From Cristatella mucedo (taxonomy: Eukaryota; Bryozoa; Phylactolaemata; Cristatellidae), in assembly GCA_009760855.2 (NCBI GenBank), contig WPIO01000170.1:207501-271500 (forward strand): DNA of 64,000 bases. The letters are read 5' to 3'. Positions within the stretch are counted from its first letter, which is position 1. Each line of letters opens with the position of its first letter. The translations under genes were made by a program, and so were the position numbers. Shown piece after piece: positions 1 through 41,870 of the stretch. The notes beneath the pieces are model-generated. The model saw only the letters and a list, made by a program, of their open reading frames with translations, was not told the origin of the DNA and ran no database searches.

Positions 1-2780
1 GAAAGTAAGTTTTCGGCTTGAGGAGCGTACACATGAAAGACGTAATTTTAATGTTGGTCAAGGAGTAAGCTACGACTTGATTTCCATGATCTGGTAGTAC
101 GAGGCCTAATTTGCTTGGTAAGTAAGTTAAGTAAGTAAGATCAAGAAAATAAATTTACCAAAAAGTGAGTAGACAATTGTCTTAAAGTTAAGACAGCATG
201 AGGCTGAGCGCCTAAGGCTGAATCCATTTCGAGAGCAAAATGTTTTGATTTCCCGAATTATTGTTAGCTTAATGATATTCAGTGTTTCTGATTCAACCCT
301 TGAATTGCACTAGTATGTACAATAGGTTTTAAAGTACTTTACCAATTATGTTCGCCTATTATTTATGAAATTTGAACACTCCCACTCTTTTAATTGTATA
401 AATATTAAAAAAGTTTCACTTTATTAGGGGCAGATAGAGACATGCCAAGTGTTTGATCCAAATTGCATATGCACAAGTCACCTGCAATTGTTAATGTTAA
501 CTACTGTTACATTAAGTCACTACATCGCTGCTGGTGACAAAATTGAAATGGTGAAGCACCGCCTGAATCCTTTCTCAAGATAATGGCCGTTGTCGACTGA
601 ACTTGTCCATGGAATTCGTTGAAGGGTGAGACAATTGTTTACCAATCAAGATACTTCAGCTGTAGTCATACTTGGGCTGTGAATGATTATGTGGGCTCAT
701 AATATTGTTCCATGTAGTACACAGGTGTATGCTTGCTCCTGATTGTGCTCTTGCTGCTCCGAATCGTACGTTTCATCTACTTACTCATTATCTGGTATCG
801 GATTGTGTATTTGTCGCATTCAAAGTGTAGTGCTCAGAGCTCGTATTCCGTGGCTATCGCGTGAATCGCTCGAGGAGCAGGTCCACTAATTGACACGCGA
901 AAATTTTTTTGTCTTACCGTCGGCATGTCACCTGTGCAACTCAAATGCAGAGTCTTGTAACTCTTTCTAGTGAGGGAATGCATTTCTGGTCTTAATGGTG
1001 CCAATGGGCTGGCACTCGGGTTTGACCAATTTGCAGGCTCTTGCCATTGTCCGGTCTCTATTATTGCAAGCCCTGCGGGCGCTGATGCTGCCAGCCAAAT
1101 GCTGTCAGCCAATGTCGTTCGTCATAGATGTAGGCAAGGAGAGGCGAAGAGTTACTGACCCCCCCTTCTGCTTGTAGGTATGCTAATTGATCTAATGCAG
1201 CTTGCTGCAGGACATCCCATGCAACCTTAGTGCGATGGCTGCCTATGGTCAGGTCGAGAGATTGGCCGCCTGGCGTCCAGCTCGGCTCCCTCCCTCTGCT
1301 CTCCCTCTTGCAGCCGCCAATGCTTTCCTATCCATTTCCGAGGCACCGAATTCACACCCTGCCGATGCTAATGGCAGGGTGCGAATTCGATAAATGTGAA
1401 TTTGTGAACCCCTGTGGCTCATTCCTCCTTCCGGCGTCTGCTTTAACTAATGGGCCCTTCCCTGCGGTTTTCGGCCATTGCGAACTCTCATATCAGCATA
1501 GTAGCATAGCGGTGGCATCGTAGCCTGGTCAGCAGTAGCTCATTGCCCAAACTTCGTCAGAAGTTGCAAGTCGGTCCAACCATTGGTCGTCGTAGCCATG
1601 CTCCCAATGAGCCCACGAGCCTCAGGCTAGGACCATTTGACATCCTTTCAGAGCAACTAGTACCGTTCACTTCTCCACCCCCTTAGTCAGCCCTAGATGC
1701 CCCTTTACCTGGATGTTCTTGTTTTTCTAAGTGCCATGAGCACAGTCAGCATAGTCTCCAAGTATTGCAAGCATTATCCCACCTTGCCAGTCGTGCAAGG
1801 TTTTAGCAGCATGGATTTCTATTCGTTGTGCGTGTAAGAGGGCAGCTCAGTTACTGCCCAAATGCTAAAATAGTTAGTCTTTTTTCAATTGTTACTCGTG
1901 AGGTATTATCAACTATTTCAAATTATTAGAAATGTGTGCCTTTTGAAGGCAAAGTATACATAGCACTAAAAAACCTTGGAGAACAATATATCGCCTGCCA
2001 TACTTTACCCAGCTCTACAGCCCCACAGCCAGGCGTACTTGAACAGCAGGCACGTGTGCTCGGGGCTGAGCCACCCTGTTTGCATCACCGCCGCCGCTTC
2101 GTGCTGCGTGTAACCCTGATCCATGCGTCGCGCGCTTTTGTCCCTGCTTTCGTCTTTCAGATAGCTAATAGCAAGTCACTGAGTTTTCACAGGTAGCTTT
2201 GTTGTGAGTTTCATCGTCAGGGTAACCGGGTAGCCAGCATTGATGGCCGAGCTAATCATTCCATCGTGAATGGTGAACGGGTCATTTATAAATCTCTGCC
2301 GAAGTGAGGGCATCGCCTCAATAGTGCTAATAATATCATTTGATTCTGAGTCGCATCGTGTTAGGACTCAGAGAAAAACTCCGAGTGACCTGTAGTAGTT
2401 AATTTTTGATCAAAGAAGCCAAAACTATAACCGACATATTTGACATCCGGCAGCTTCGACCGCCAGCGCTTCCGTTAGAGGCTCGGCGGTCTTGTAGCTC
2501 TCGTCGATTATCAACTTGAATAAAAGCTGACAACTGTGCATTCACCACACCCTCAGAGTCGCTGAATACGAATTCCTCACTCCCCTTCCCCATCGAGCCG
2601 TCAATTACCTTTCCTTAATCCCACCAATGGCCCTCGACCAATCGGCACTCCTCAAAGTCAGCTCAACCACCAGCGATAGGAGCCATAATCCCGGCTCGGC
2701 GCAGGGGAACGATGGCCTACTTCAAAAGTAGCGGAGCTGCGGTCTTCCGCCGCCATTTGCTTTCCGGCCACAATTCAGCC
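1..2780. other. No recognisable gene or repeat
   Basis: I see no protein family, RNA gene or repeat in this stretch. The short open frames (for example minus 834-1112 and plus 1202-1523) have no recognised domain and no splice-supported continuation. They may include diverged repeat sequence. Confidence 0.4.
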
Positions 2781-2884
2781 ACTGGCTATGGAAAGCGATG
2801 TTAATGAGGATGAAGGGCCAGAAAAACTTGCAAGATAATTGTCGTACCAACTCTCAGACGCTCGTAGCTGCCAACATTCACTGA

Positions 2885-3525
2885 GAGTGAGCCTCTACGA
2901 AAAGGCAGCAATGCAGGTCGCATATTGCTGTCTCCACGTCCATATACGCATCGATTGTGCCTAGAATCTGCTAGATTGATTGGAGACACTCCACGGTTTG
3001 TGGACTTACGGCCAGTAGTTTGCCGAGACTTTCCTCGTGACGACAATGTGCTTATCCACTCACCAGGAGTCGTGCCTGTACAAAGAGGCTGCAATGCATG
3101 TCGTATATGACCGCTTTCACGTCCATATCGGCTCCGATCGTGCCTACAGTTTGTTGGAGTGATCGGGAAAAACCACGGTTTGGCACCTCACGGCCGAAAG
3201 TTAGCCGAGAGTGCCTCGAAATGAAAACATGGTTATCCTCTCACCAGGAGTCGAGCCTCTACGAAGGGGCAGCAATGTATGTCATGTATTGGCTTCTTTC
3301 ACGTCCATAGCGGCTGCGATCGTGCCTAGAATCGGTTGCAGCGATGCAAGACACTTACCGGTTTGGCAACTTATAGCCAGTAGTTTGCCGAGAGTGCCTA
3401 GAGACGAGAACGTAGTGATCCCCTTACCAGAAATCGGTGGAACGATCGGAGACACTCCATGGCTAGGCAAACTACGGCCAGTAGTTCACCGTGAGAGCCT
3501 CGAGACGACAAAGCTGCAATTACTG
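2885..3525. repeat. ~181-bp tandem repeat, about 3.5 copies
   Basis: A phrase starting CGTCCATA, then CGATCGTGCCTA, recurs at about 2938, 3121 and 3302, giving a period near 181 bp. Each unit also carries CACGGTTTG, ACGGCCAGTAGTTTGCCGAGA, CTCACCAGGAGTCG and a GGCAGCAATG block. A partial unit precedes the first full one, and the last unit is shortened by a deletion after about 3430. Copies are roughly 75-85% alike by eye. Open frames across it are by-products of the repeat. Confidence 0.8.
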
Positions 3526-4212
3526 CACTTGGAATAACAGGGAAATACGTAAATTGCCTCAAGACAGAGCGATAGGAATACATTATACATTTTATTTTAT
3601 ATTGAATACAATTGACAGCCCACTAAATCTTTATCTTCTTACGATTCATGGTGTCTGACAAGGTTACTAAGTGGTCTCTCTTAAGCTGTACTTGCCATGC
3701 CGTTTTCACCAAGCATCGAAGCTCTGATCCCATAACCGGGTCCGATAGCGAAGGGAGCCGCCTAGAGCCGGCTGCAGTGGTGTTAAGCTTTTAGTCTCAG
3801 CAGTACGTCTCGATTCGCTTCGTCTATGTCTGCTTCGTTTTCCATTGCAGGAATCGGCCGTCTACTAAGAAATGAATCCTTGGACTAAGTGGTTTGGTTA
3901 TTTCAAGAAAGAAACTTCGAAGCATTCATGAACTTCATCAGATGCACTCTGGCACGTTTGCTACTTTCTTAGTGGCGACAAGCAAACGTTGGTGGCGACG
4001 CGTGAACGGTTGAGCTTGAAATAGGCTGCATTTGAGCAATCGGAAAGCTAAGAGACAATATTCAATCAACTGTAGTGACACGATACCTGTCTTCAACCCA
4101 GTTTGCTCGCTCGACTGGTGCCGCACGCCGTGTCAATCTGGACTGCCTGCGTACGCAGCTGGACAGGCGTCAGTAGACCGATGCTGCCTTAATGGCATGA
4201 CGTAAACCGGAA
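3526..4212. other. No feature seen
   Basis: Nothing recognisable. The minus-strand open frame at 3938-4126 has no family resemblance. Confidence 0.35.
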
Positions 4213-4331
4213 CATTTTACTTACTATTCTATTGCGTATCACTTTGCAGCAAATGTAAAGCGCCTAGAAAGAGATTAAGTTCTCTGAGGGCGCTTTATCA
4301 AGTGCAATATTATTATTATTATTATTATTAA
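4213..4331 (+). mobile_element. L2-like LINE 3' tail with (ATT)n end
   Basis: The sequence runs GCAAATGTAAAGCGCCTAGAAAGAGATT, AAGTTCTCTGAGGGCGCTTTATCAAGTG, then ATT repeats. It matches, on the other strand, the tails at 25839, 44447, 51231 and 63825. The outer AGCGCC/GGCGCT and inner AGAGA/TCTCT inverted pairs can form a stem-loop. Only the 3' end was inserted, as is usual for 5'-truncated LINEs. Confidence 0.85.
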
Positions 4332-6836
4332 CAGAACGGCAGCTGCCGGAGCAGAGTGACAGCTACCCGAGCTCTCGGGTTTCTACATAGCCGGAGCCGT
4401 CTGTAACAGGCGGAGCCAGCGGATCTGAGCAGACGGAGTGGTGGAGGCACCTAATGACAAGCAATGGTTCAACTGCTCACTTGCATGAAATGTTCCCAGA
4501 TTTGCGTGGCGGTTTGTTGATTGCCTAATTGAAAAATCTATCGTGTGTCGAAATGCTACCGCTCAATACCGAATAAACTAGCTTGCAACAACACTCAATT
4601 TACTGTGAGCTATCAAACGTCACGTCGCCTTTAATCACGAGCCTTTAATCTAGTGAGAGAGGGCACGGGTATTATCGGGAGTGCCGCCTGCCTACGAGTC
4701 GCTCTGTCCAGGCCATCGACTCGTGCACAGAGCTGTGAGGTCGTCCTGAAAGAAGCAGAATGCACACTGATAAAGAGTAGGAGCTTTTTATCCAGCTTAT
4801 AAGACTCTCTGAGTGCAATAGTAGGTATTTTGTAATGCATGCTTCATCAGTAGCCGTAGTGTGCCTATTCATGCTTCAACGGCCTCGTGTCACCAGACAG
4901 TCCATGCGGTTCACTAATAACACTTGCTAAAATAAAAAAAGAGTTATGTTCTCTCAAGGCTCTGCACAAGTACGCTAGTTATATTATCAAATCTGGAAGT
5001 AAAGATTAATCTCCTGAAAGTGCTCACCGGAAGTGTGGCACAAGAGTAGGTCATTAGGGTTCAACCAGAGCCCGTCGTGACAGCTGCTGACCTCGATGGC
5101 GAGCTGGAGTTTTTAAACGCTAATATCAAGTGCGAACGAGAAATAGAAAGAGCTGCCCCTTGATTTTAAATAAAGAAAAGAGCTGCTGTGGCCTAAGGTG
5201 GTACTCTCCTAGACGCTTGGGGAGTGGCAACAGGGATGCATGAGGTCATCTATCAGGTGGCACTCAGATACGTGATGTTGAGCTTCAGGGCCATCACTGA
5301 GGCAAGCCGGCATAGAACGTAGGTTGAAGTGCCTAGTGCTGACGCTCTCTTGGGTATGGAGTCGCCGATACGTTGCTAACTTTGAATCTTTTTTCTCCTT
5401 GCGTTATTCGAGGCAAGATACGAATGCAGCGCTTTGTGTATGCCCGGCACAGTCCTTCGATGAGCGGCACTCCGAGCGAAGACATCATCAGCCGCATGCA
5501 TGCAGCCACGACCCAGGTCATGCACCCCATCTCGAACTCGCCGAATCTTGCAGGGGGGGGGGGTAGTGACGTTGCTTCGGTAGCTTGTAAGTTTCTAAGT
5601 AATTCATTCTCTCAGCTTCGGACGGCTGTGTAAGCAAAAGGCTGAAAGAATGAAACGAAAGCTATCCCGTCGCGCTCAATGCAGGTTAGTGGATCAACAC
5701 CACCAATACTAAAATAGTCGTGAAAGAGCACTGCTCACCAATGCCTTGATGCATGTCTTTCTTGCCTACTGAGGGACCCTAAGAGCACTAAGCTCGGGTG
5801 GCCATCTAAGTATAGTTGGGGGTAAGGAAAGACCCCCTCAAATCCACGAGTTCCGAGAATCCGAACACCATTCAGCGTACGTGCAGATGGTCTAAATAAG
5901 CGTATCACTGCTCTATATAAAATCGAACCAGTTCTTCTTGTGGTTTTGACTAGAGACTTGGTTTTTTAGAGCTAGTATTGTAAGTACTTAAAAGTAAGGC
6001 CTCAGCCCACGACTTTTTTGGGACAACGAGAGTTGATTTGGGCAAATGTACACACATAGTATATTACTGCTTACTTATTACTAGATTACAGATACCGCGA
6101 AGTGCCTAATTCGCAGATAAGTGAGTGAAGTCGCTGCGTCCTTGCAGGCAACATTGGCGGGGTTAAGCGCTATCTGAAAACTTTCATATGCTATTGAATA
6201 AGCACAGCTAACTATTACTTCCGCCACACTATTCATTCTTTTGAAGACACGAAGGCTGTCAAACGACGAGGCATACTACTAATCCGCCGTCGCATGAAGT
6301 CGCAGACTTTCGAGAAAACAATCGCCCAAACTGCCTCTAAAGCTACGGCACATTGGGCTAAAAATATGGCCAACTATCGCCGCTTTACCGGGAAAGCAAG
6401 ACAGAACCACCGGATAAGCCAGGAGAGAAGTGAACTGCGTTAAATTGGAATCGGCTGAGATTCGAGAGTACGACTCAGTTCAAAACGTACGATTGAATGC
6501 CCATAATATCTTATCAGTTGTCGTGCTGCCTAGTTAAGGCTGATGAGATATCAGTTTACCCTCTTTTACAACTCGGTTACCTTGAATAGTGCATGTAACA
6601 TGTAACTCGGTAGTCGCAATCTGGTTTTATAGCACTAAACTGTTTCACTAGTATTTTGTATTTTGCAGAGTGGCGAAGGTCGTGCGGTAACGAATAAGAT
6701 GTGCCGCTTGGAGCGACAGAGAAACAAGCACTGAGCCACTAAGCCAGCACGTTACGATACACGGATGCACTGAGTAAACACATCTATAAACCTTTTTGTA
6801 AACACGTTTATCGTTGAATCTTGCACAAAGCTCATC
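4332..6836. other. No gene recognised
   Basis: I find no domain, splice-linked exon or repeat family here. There is a run of 11 G at 5553-5563. The short open frames look incidental. Confidence 0.35.
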
Positions 6837-6842
6837 CCTCTC

Positions 6843-6873
<31 letters not shown>

Positions 6874-6879
6874 CTCTCT
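6837..6879. repeat. (CT)n microsatellite
   Basis: Imperfect TCTC repeat of about 43 bp with two TTT interruptions. A minus-strand frame reading Arg-Glu repeats across it is low complexity. Confidence 0.8.
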
Positions 6880-7564
6880 ATAACAACAACTGCCACATCA
6901 CAAGGCGGGCTTGGCAATCAGGTCGCGGCACCGTTGTAGGCACTCGTCATCGACCATGCACCGAATATCGCTTTCTAATTTGACACGAGCCCCATTTTGC
7001 ATGGATGCGCAATTGTCTTCGGTTTCTATATTCACTAATGCTTTCCGTAGCCAATGCAGATTTGATCCCAAGCTGCCAAGCGATCAACTACGCTGAGTCT
7101 AGCCGGATCTAGGCGGCTCGGCTTGGCTCACATGCGCATGCGTACCTAGCAATTACGTATCGCACATTTAGGAGCGCCTGTGTGTGTGAGTTTCTGGCTT
7201 TGTCCCCCCATCCGATAGCATGTTCTTCAGATTTTTAATTCGGCCAACAAAATGAGGCCAATATTCTGCCGGCTTCAGTTGAAGCCTGCGGCTACAAACA
7301 ACAATGCACATCCTTCCGGCCGATCTCGCGATCCCCAGAATCCTCGTATGGAATTCCATCTTTGGTCATTCCGAAAAAGGCGTCGACGAATTGCGGGACG
7401 AGCGTTGGCCTGTCTCTCGGGCTAGCGTCGCATCGTCGGAGGCCGCCGCCTCCGCCGCCTTGGCGAATCGATGACGCGGCGATTCGCGATTCGGCGGCGA
7501 CGACCGGAGAGCGTGGCGAGCTGACGCGCGCGGGGGGGGGGGGCGCGGGCTGGCGTCGAGCGAA

Positions 7565-29925
<22,361 letters not shown>

Positions 29926-31734
29926 TTTGCTGTTCTTTCGGTAGCGTGACACGAGACTTGACCGCAATGGAGCCGGCAGCGACCGTATCTAGGCAACAGA
30001 ACGCTCTTTAGCGCAGTCGGTCGGAAAGAATACAAGCTCTTGCCTTCGGTTCCAGCGCCTGCCTACACTGCACGGCCGTTTGCTTACATCACCGCTCGAG
30101 CCACTTGAAGTGCCTGCGAAGGCAACGTGGGCAGAAACCTTCAGGTTTTGAGTCCTATCCACTATGAGCGGTTCCGTCCTTGCTCGTACCATATTAGGCT
30201 GTGCCGGGAGAGCCTGCCGGCGAAGTGGTGCTTACGCGAACGCCTTTAATGGGTACGTGATACAACAGTACGGGGATAAGTCGCGTTGCATTGCAGAAAG
30301 CTTTAATGCAGACAACTTGCATTGCATGTGAAGCCTTTTTAAGTGGCTCACTTGGATGGAAGCCAGCCGCGAGGCTTGCCAACCAGTGCCCCCATACTGA
30401 CCATTCTTTGGTCACGACTGACTGACCGCATTTTCCACCCAACCCCGATTTTATTGATCTTTTCATTGAGCGATTTTATATTGGATGAACATGTATCAAG
30501 ATTTGACCATATTTCTGTGAGCTCATCAGAGCTAGTTTAAAAAAAATCGTTCATGATGGCTACTGGTATCGATGTTGGCTGGGCGCCTGCCATCCTGTCC
30601 ATCACTCTGACATCCCCGGAGTTATATCGTCCGCTAGTGTTCGAGATGTTCAATAGATGGTCATGTAAGACCCCGAACCAAGGCCCTACTCCAGCCTTTT
30701 GCTGCAAGACCCCTTTGGCTTATTATACTTGGCTAGCTGTCTGCATGCAGTCCCCTGGCTGTCGATGATCGATGCACAGTGATGCAGTAATCCATGTGCT
30801 CATGTGCTGGAGTCACACCTCACGAGGATACCGAGATAAACTCTCCTTCAGTTCAAAATTACTCGGCAGTATACGCATCACTGATTGTATCCTGGCTTGG
30901 AACTCGCCAGCCAAGTTCAATAAAAATCAGGTCAGCAAAGTTTGAAAGTTGTATTTGAATGGATAGCCTCGTCTTGTATGGTCATTCTCTATGCGGGAGC
31001 TGTTGCATTGCAAGGCATACTGTCGACATTATATCAAGTGGCCTCGCTTCCATGATAAAATGTGCCAAAGGCTTCATAAACATGGTCCTGCCATTGGAGG
31101 ATGGGCGTTTACCACTGCATGTTCAGGCCACATCTTCTCCACCAGAGCAATTTCCTTTAATTCCCCATTCACTGCAGGTGTTTGATTGCTTACTGCTGAC
31201 TATTCTTGAATCACTTCCACATCATACACATCATAGGGCCCAGATACATGTAGCCTGGCTACATGATTGCTTTCCCCTTTGGCTAGTGCTTGGAGTAACT
31301 GATTTCCTTGGCACTTGAAGCTAGAACAATCTAGCTAAATAATAAAGAGGGTCAGCGCAAGGCCGGTCATGGCACGATGCATGAGCCTGCGTGTGAGATA
31401 AGGCCGAGTCATCATACATTGTAAGGTGACACGTCTTACGTGGCACGTCCCCGGATGTACAGACAGGATCCTTTAATCCTCCAATGAGCAGCGGTCCTCT
31501 ACTCTGCAGGAATCCTGCCCCAGCAGCCGGCTCCCAGTGATGCGGGGCAGTTCTACTCTAGCCCAGGCAGTGCTGTGTGCCGTGACGCGACAATAATGGA
31601 TCGAATAGTTTGGCCAACTCGTGAATTTACCAACTTCCGAACGGATTCTGTTAGTGTACCATAGAGGCTAGCTACATCAGTGCATCCTTTGTCCCACAGA
31701 TGACCGAGGTCTTGGCAGCTGCTGTAAATAGTGA
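29926..31734. promoter_or_regulatory. Spacer between divergent CCDC42 and NIPSNAP
   Basis: This interval must hold the CCDC42 promoter and 5' UTR on its left, and probably the promoter and first exon of NIPSNAP. I see no TATA box clearly tied to either start. Open frames such as plus 30959-31318 have no family resemblance. Confidence 0.4.
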
Positions 31735-31836
31735 AGACCAGCGCTCTCACGTGCCACTCGCGTTTGCTGCCGGCTAGTGGTAGGCATTTGCAGGTGGCTT
31801 GTTTGCAGGGCCTCTCGTTTCGGCACTGGCACCGGC

Positions 31837-39906
<8,070 letters not shown>

Positions 39907-40084
39907 CATTGAAGGTTATCTGCAACCCGACTGGAATGTCTGTGAACTTATCTACCTGCAGCTTATGAATTGGTGTGGCACTGAGCCTTCTTGTGTACTG
40001 CGAAAGTACTGGGTTAATTCTTTGCTAATCAGGTCTTCAGACCATGTAATCTGCACGGAGCAGCCTAGTTAACAGATGCTATCG

Positions 40085-40090
40085 AATAAA
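40085..40090 (+). promoter_or_regulatory. Likely NIPSNAP polyadenylation signal
   Basis: AATAAA lies 179 bp after the stop codon. It is the first such hexamer seen after the NIPSNAP stop. Confidence 0.5.
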
Positions 40091-40236
40091 AAAATAACAA
40101 GCTAGTGACGGACAAATGTTGTCAAGGTGAAATTGTATACTGTTTGCCTGGTTCAGATTTGTCATGAAATGACAAATCTGGTCATCATTCAACTTTGATG
40201 GTGAATTTTTTTTTAGCTTTGCATGCTCAAGTAAAT

Positions 40237-40330
40237 TGTCGTTGGAGCAGAAGAGTGGTTAAGACGTCTGCTTGGGGCGCTAGAGAGGTATACTTGATAA
40301 GGATTTATAGTTCAATAATACCAAAGGAAA
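40237..40330 (+). mobile_element. tRNA-like (Leu/Ser class) degenerate sequence
   Basis: GGAGCAGAAGAGTGGTTAAGACGTCTGC resembles the 5' half and A box of a tRNA with a long variable arm. GGATTTATAGTTCAATAATACC resembles a decayed B box. Stems no longer pair fully, so it is a tRNA pseudogene or SINE head. It differs from families A and B. Confidence 0.4.
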
Positions 40331-40339
40331 TTTAGGTGC

Positions 40340-41204
40340 CGGTTCTGTGAAGAACGCTTATGCACTTGGTGAAGGGTCACTTTAATACACCACCACGGCA
40401 AGGTATTCTATGTATAATGCTATGCGGTGCCAAAACCATTACCTTTTCAGTGTAAAAATTTATGTTCGAGCATCTTAACTATACCTGACCGTCGTAAGTG
40501 TATGATCAAGAGAATTCGATAAGAAAAAGCTTACTGGAGCACCCCCCCCCTGTGGTGACGGCATTGGCGACATCTACGCTGCCATTGCTTCTGTAGAGGT
40601 TATTGCCAGGAGTGCCGAGCCGAGTTCTTTCGGTCTCAGCTGGTATCAGCAGCATCGGCGGAGCTAAGACACGCTAGGTGCCAAAGCACCAGCAAGGCCA
40701 GGGACAAACTGGCTCTCGCTCAACTAGCAGTACTGTCCCTAAGAGTCGTGCTCTGGTGAGCACTTGCCCAGCAGAGCTTCCTCAGTTCCAGTCTTGCTAT
40801 TAACATGTTGAGTCGTCGACATGAGTCATGGTCAGTCGAGGCAAGCAGTGAAGAAATTTAGGCCAGCCTCTACCTGCCAGTGAATGCTTAAAATAAGATA
40901 AGCCGTGCAAAGCAGTCCGACAAGCAGCGACGTCTACCCAAGTTGGACGAGCTGAGCTAGCAAAAACCTTCAGGTACTACTAATCTAGCTGTGCGAGGCA
41001 GACTGATCCCTTTATTATTGCCAATTGTGGATATATACTATACTTGCGAAATCGGTAGAAGAAATCTTGTGCCCAACAGAAAGAAAACTAGAAGCTAGAG
41101 ATTCGCCTGTTTCTCACAGCATTCTACTCCGTCCAAGTAAAATGCCCTTTGTGTGCTTGTGCACGCTGGCACTGAATACAATATAGCTAGCCCTCTGACA
41201 GGTT
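40340..41204. other. Intergenic, unassigned
   Basis: No gene or repeat recognised. A run of 9-10 C lies at about 40541-40550. Confidence 0.35.
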
Positions 41205-41285
41205 CTTTTCCAGCCTGCGCTAAGTGCCTAGAAAGAGATTTTGTTAGCTTAAGAGGCTACGCAAATTTCTTACTACTATTATTGT
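41205..41285 (+). mobile_element. L2-like LINE tail, diverged
   Basis: GCGCTAAGTGCCTAGAAAGAGATTTTGTTAGCTTAAGAGGCTACGCAAAT, then a short TACTATTATT run. Confidence 0.65.
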
Positions 41286-41744
41286 CCTACAGCCGCTGCC
41301 TGCTCTTTGAGATTCATCTAGCTGTTTGTGGCATTCGATCTTAGCGGCTGCTAAAGGCCGTTCTTCTCTTTACAAAATCTGGTCAACGTTTACAGCATGT
41401 AGCCCGACTGGCATACATCGCAGGCTGCATGGCCGAATACGACGCAGGAAGTTTTTGCAGTCTGAATTATTGACAGTGTTCTAGCAGACCCTGTGGTTGT
41501 TGGTATGCGAATTCTCGTTTCGTATCCATCCTCACGGTTGGCGGACTTGGTAGGCTCTGCATTTTGAAATTACACACTTAGTGGGACTTGTGCACAAGTG
41601 TCAGCCTCCTCCTCCTCCATCTCTGAGCGCCAGCAGGTGCGAACAGGTGCTTGCATGTGCTCACAAGATGATAAATTAGTGGTTCCCTTTCGTTCAGAGA
41701 CATGAACGACTCAGCTCTAGAATGCGAAGTTCTTGGAAAGCGAC

Positions 41745-41870
41745 ACCCACTCTCCTGCTGCCGATTGCGGCACATCATGTCCAGCTATAATGCGCCGCTA
41801 CTCCAAACGTTACTCACTTCCTTGACTGTCATCAAGACTCAGCTTTGATTCTCATTGTCTCATTTTTTGG
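41745..41870 (+). repeat. Dispersed repeat shared with 27280-27420
   Basis: TCTCCTGCTGCCGATTGCGG and GTTACTCACTTCCTTGACTG match the earlier copy in the same order and spacing. Confidence 0.5.

Noticed and set aside
30959-31318. 119-residue plus-strand frame between CCDC42 and NIPSNAP
   Set aside because: No family resemblance, no fit to the NIPSNAP reading frame and no splice support.
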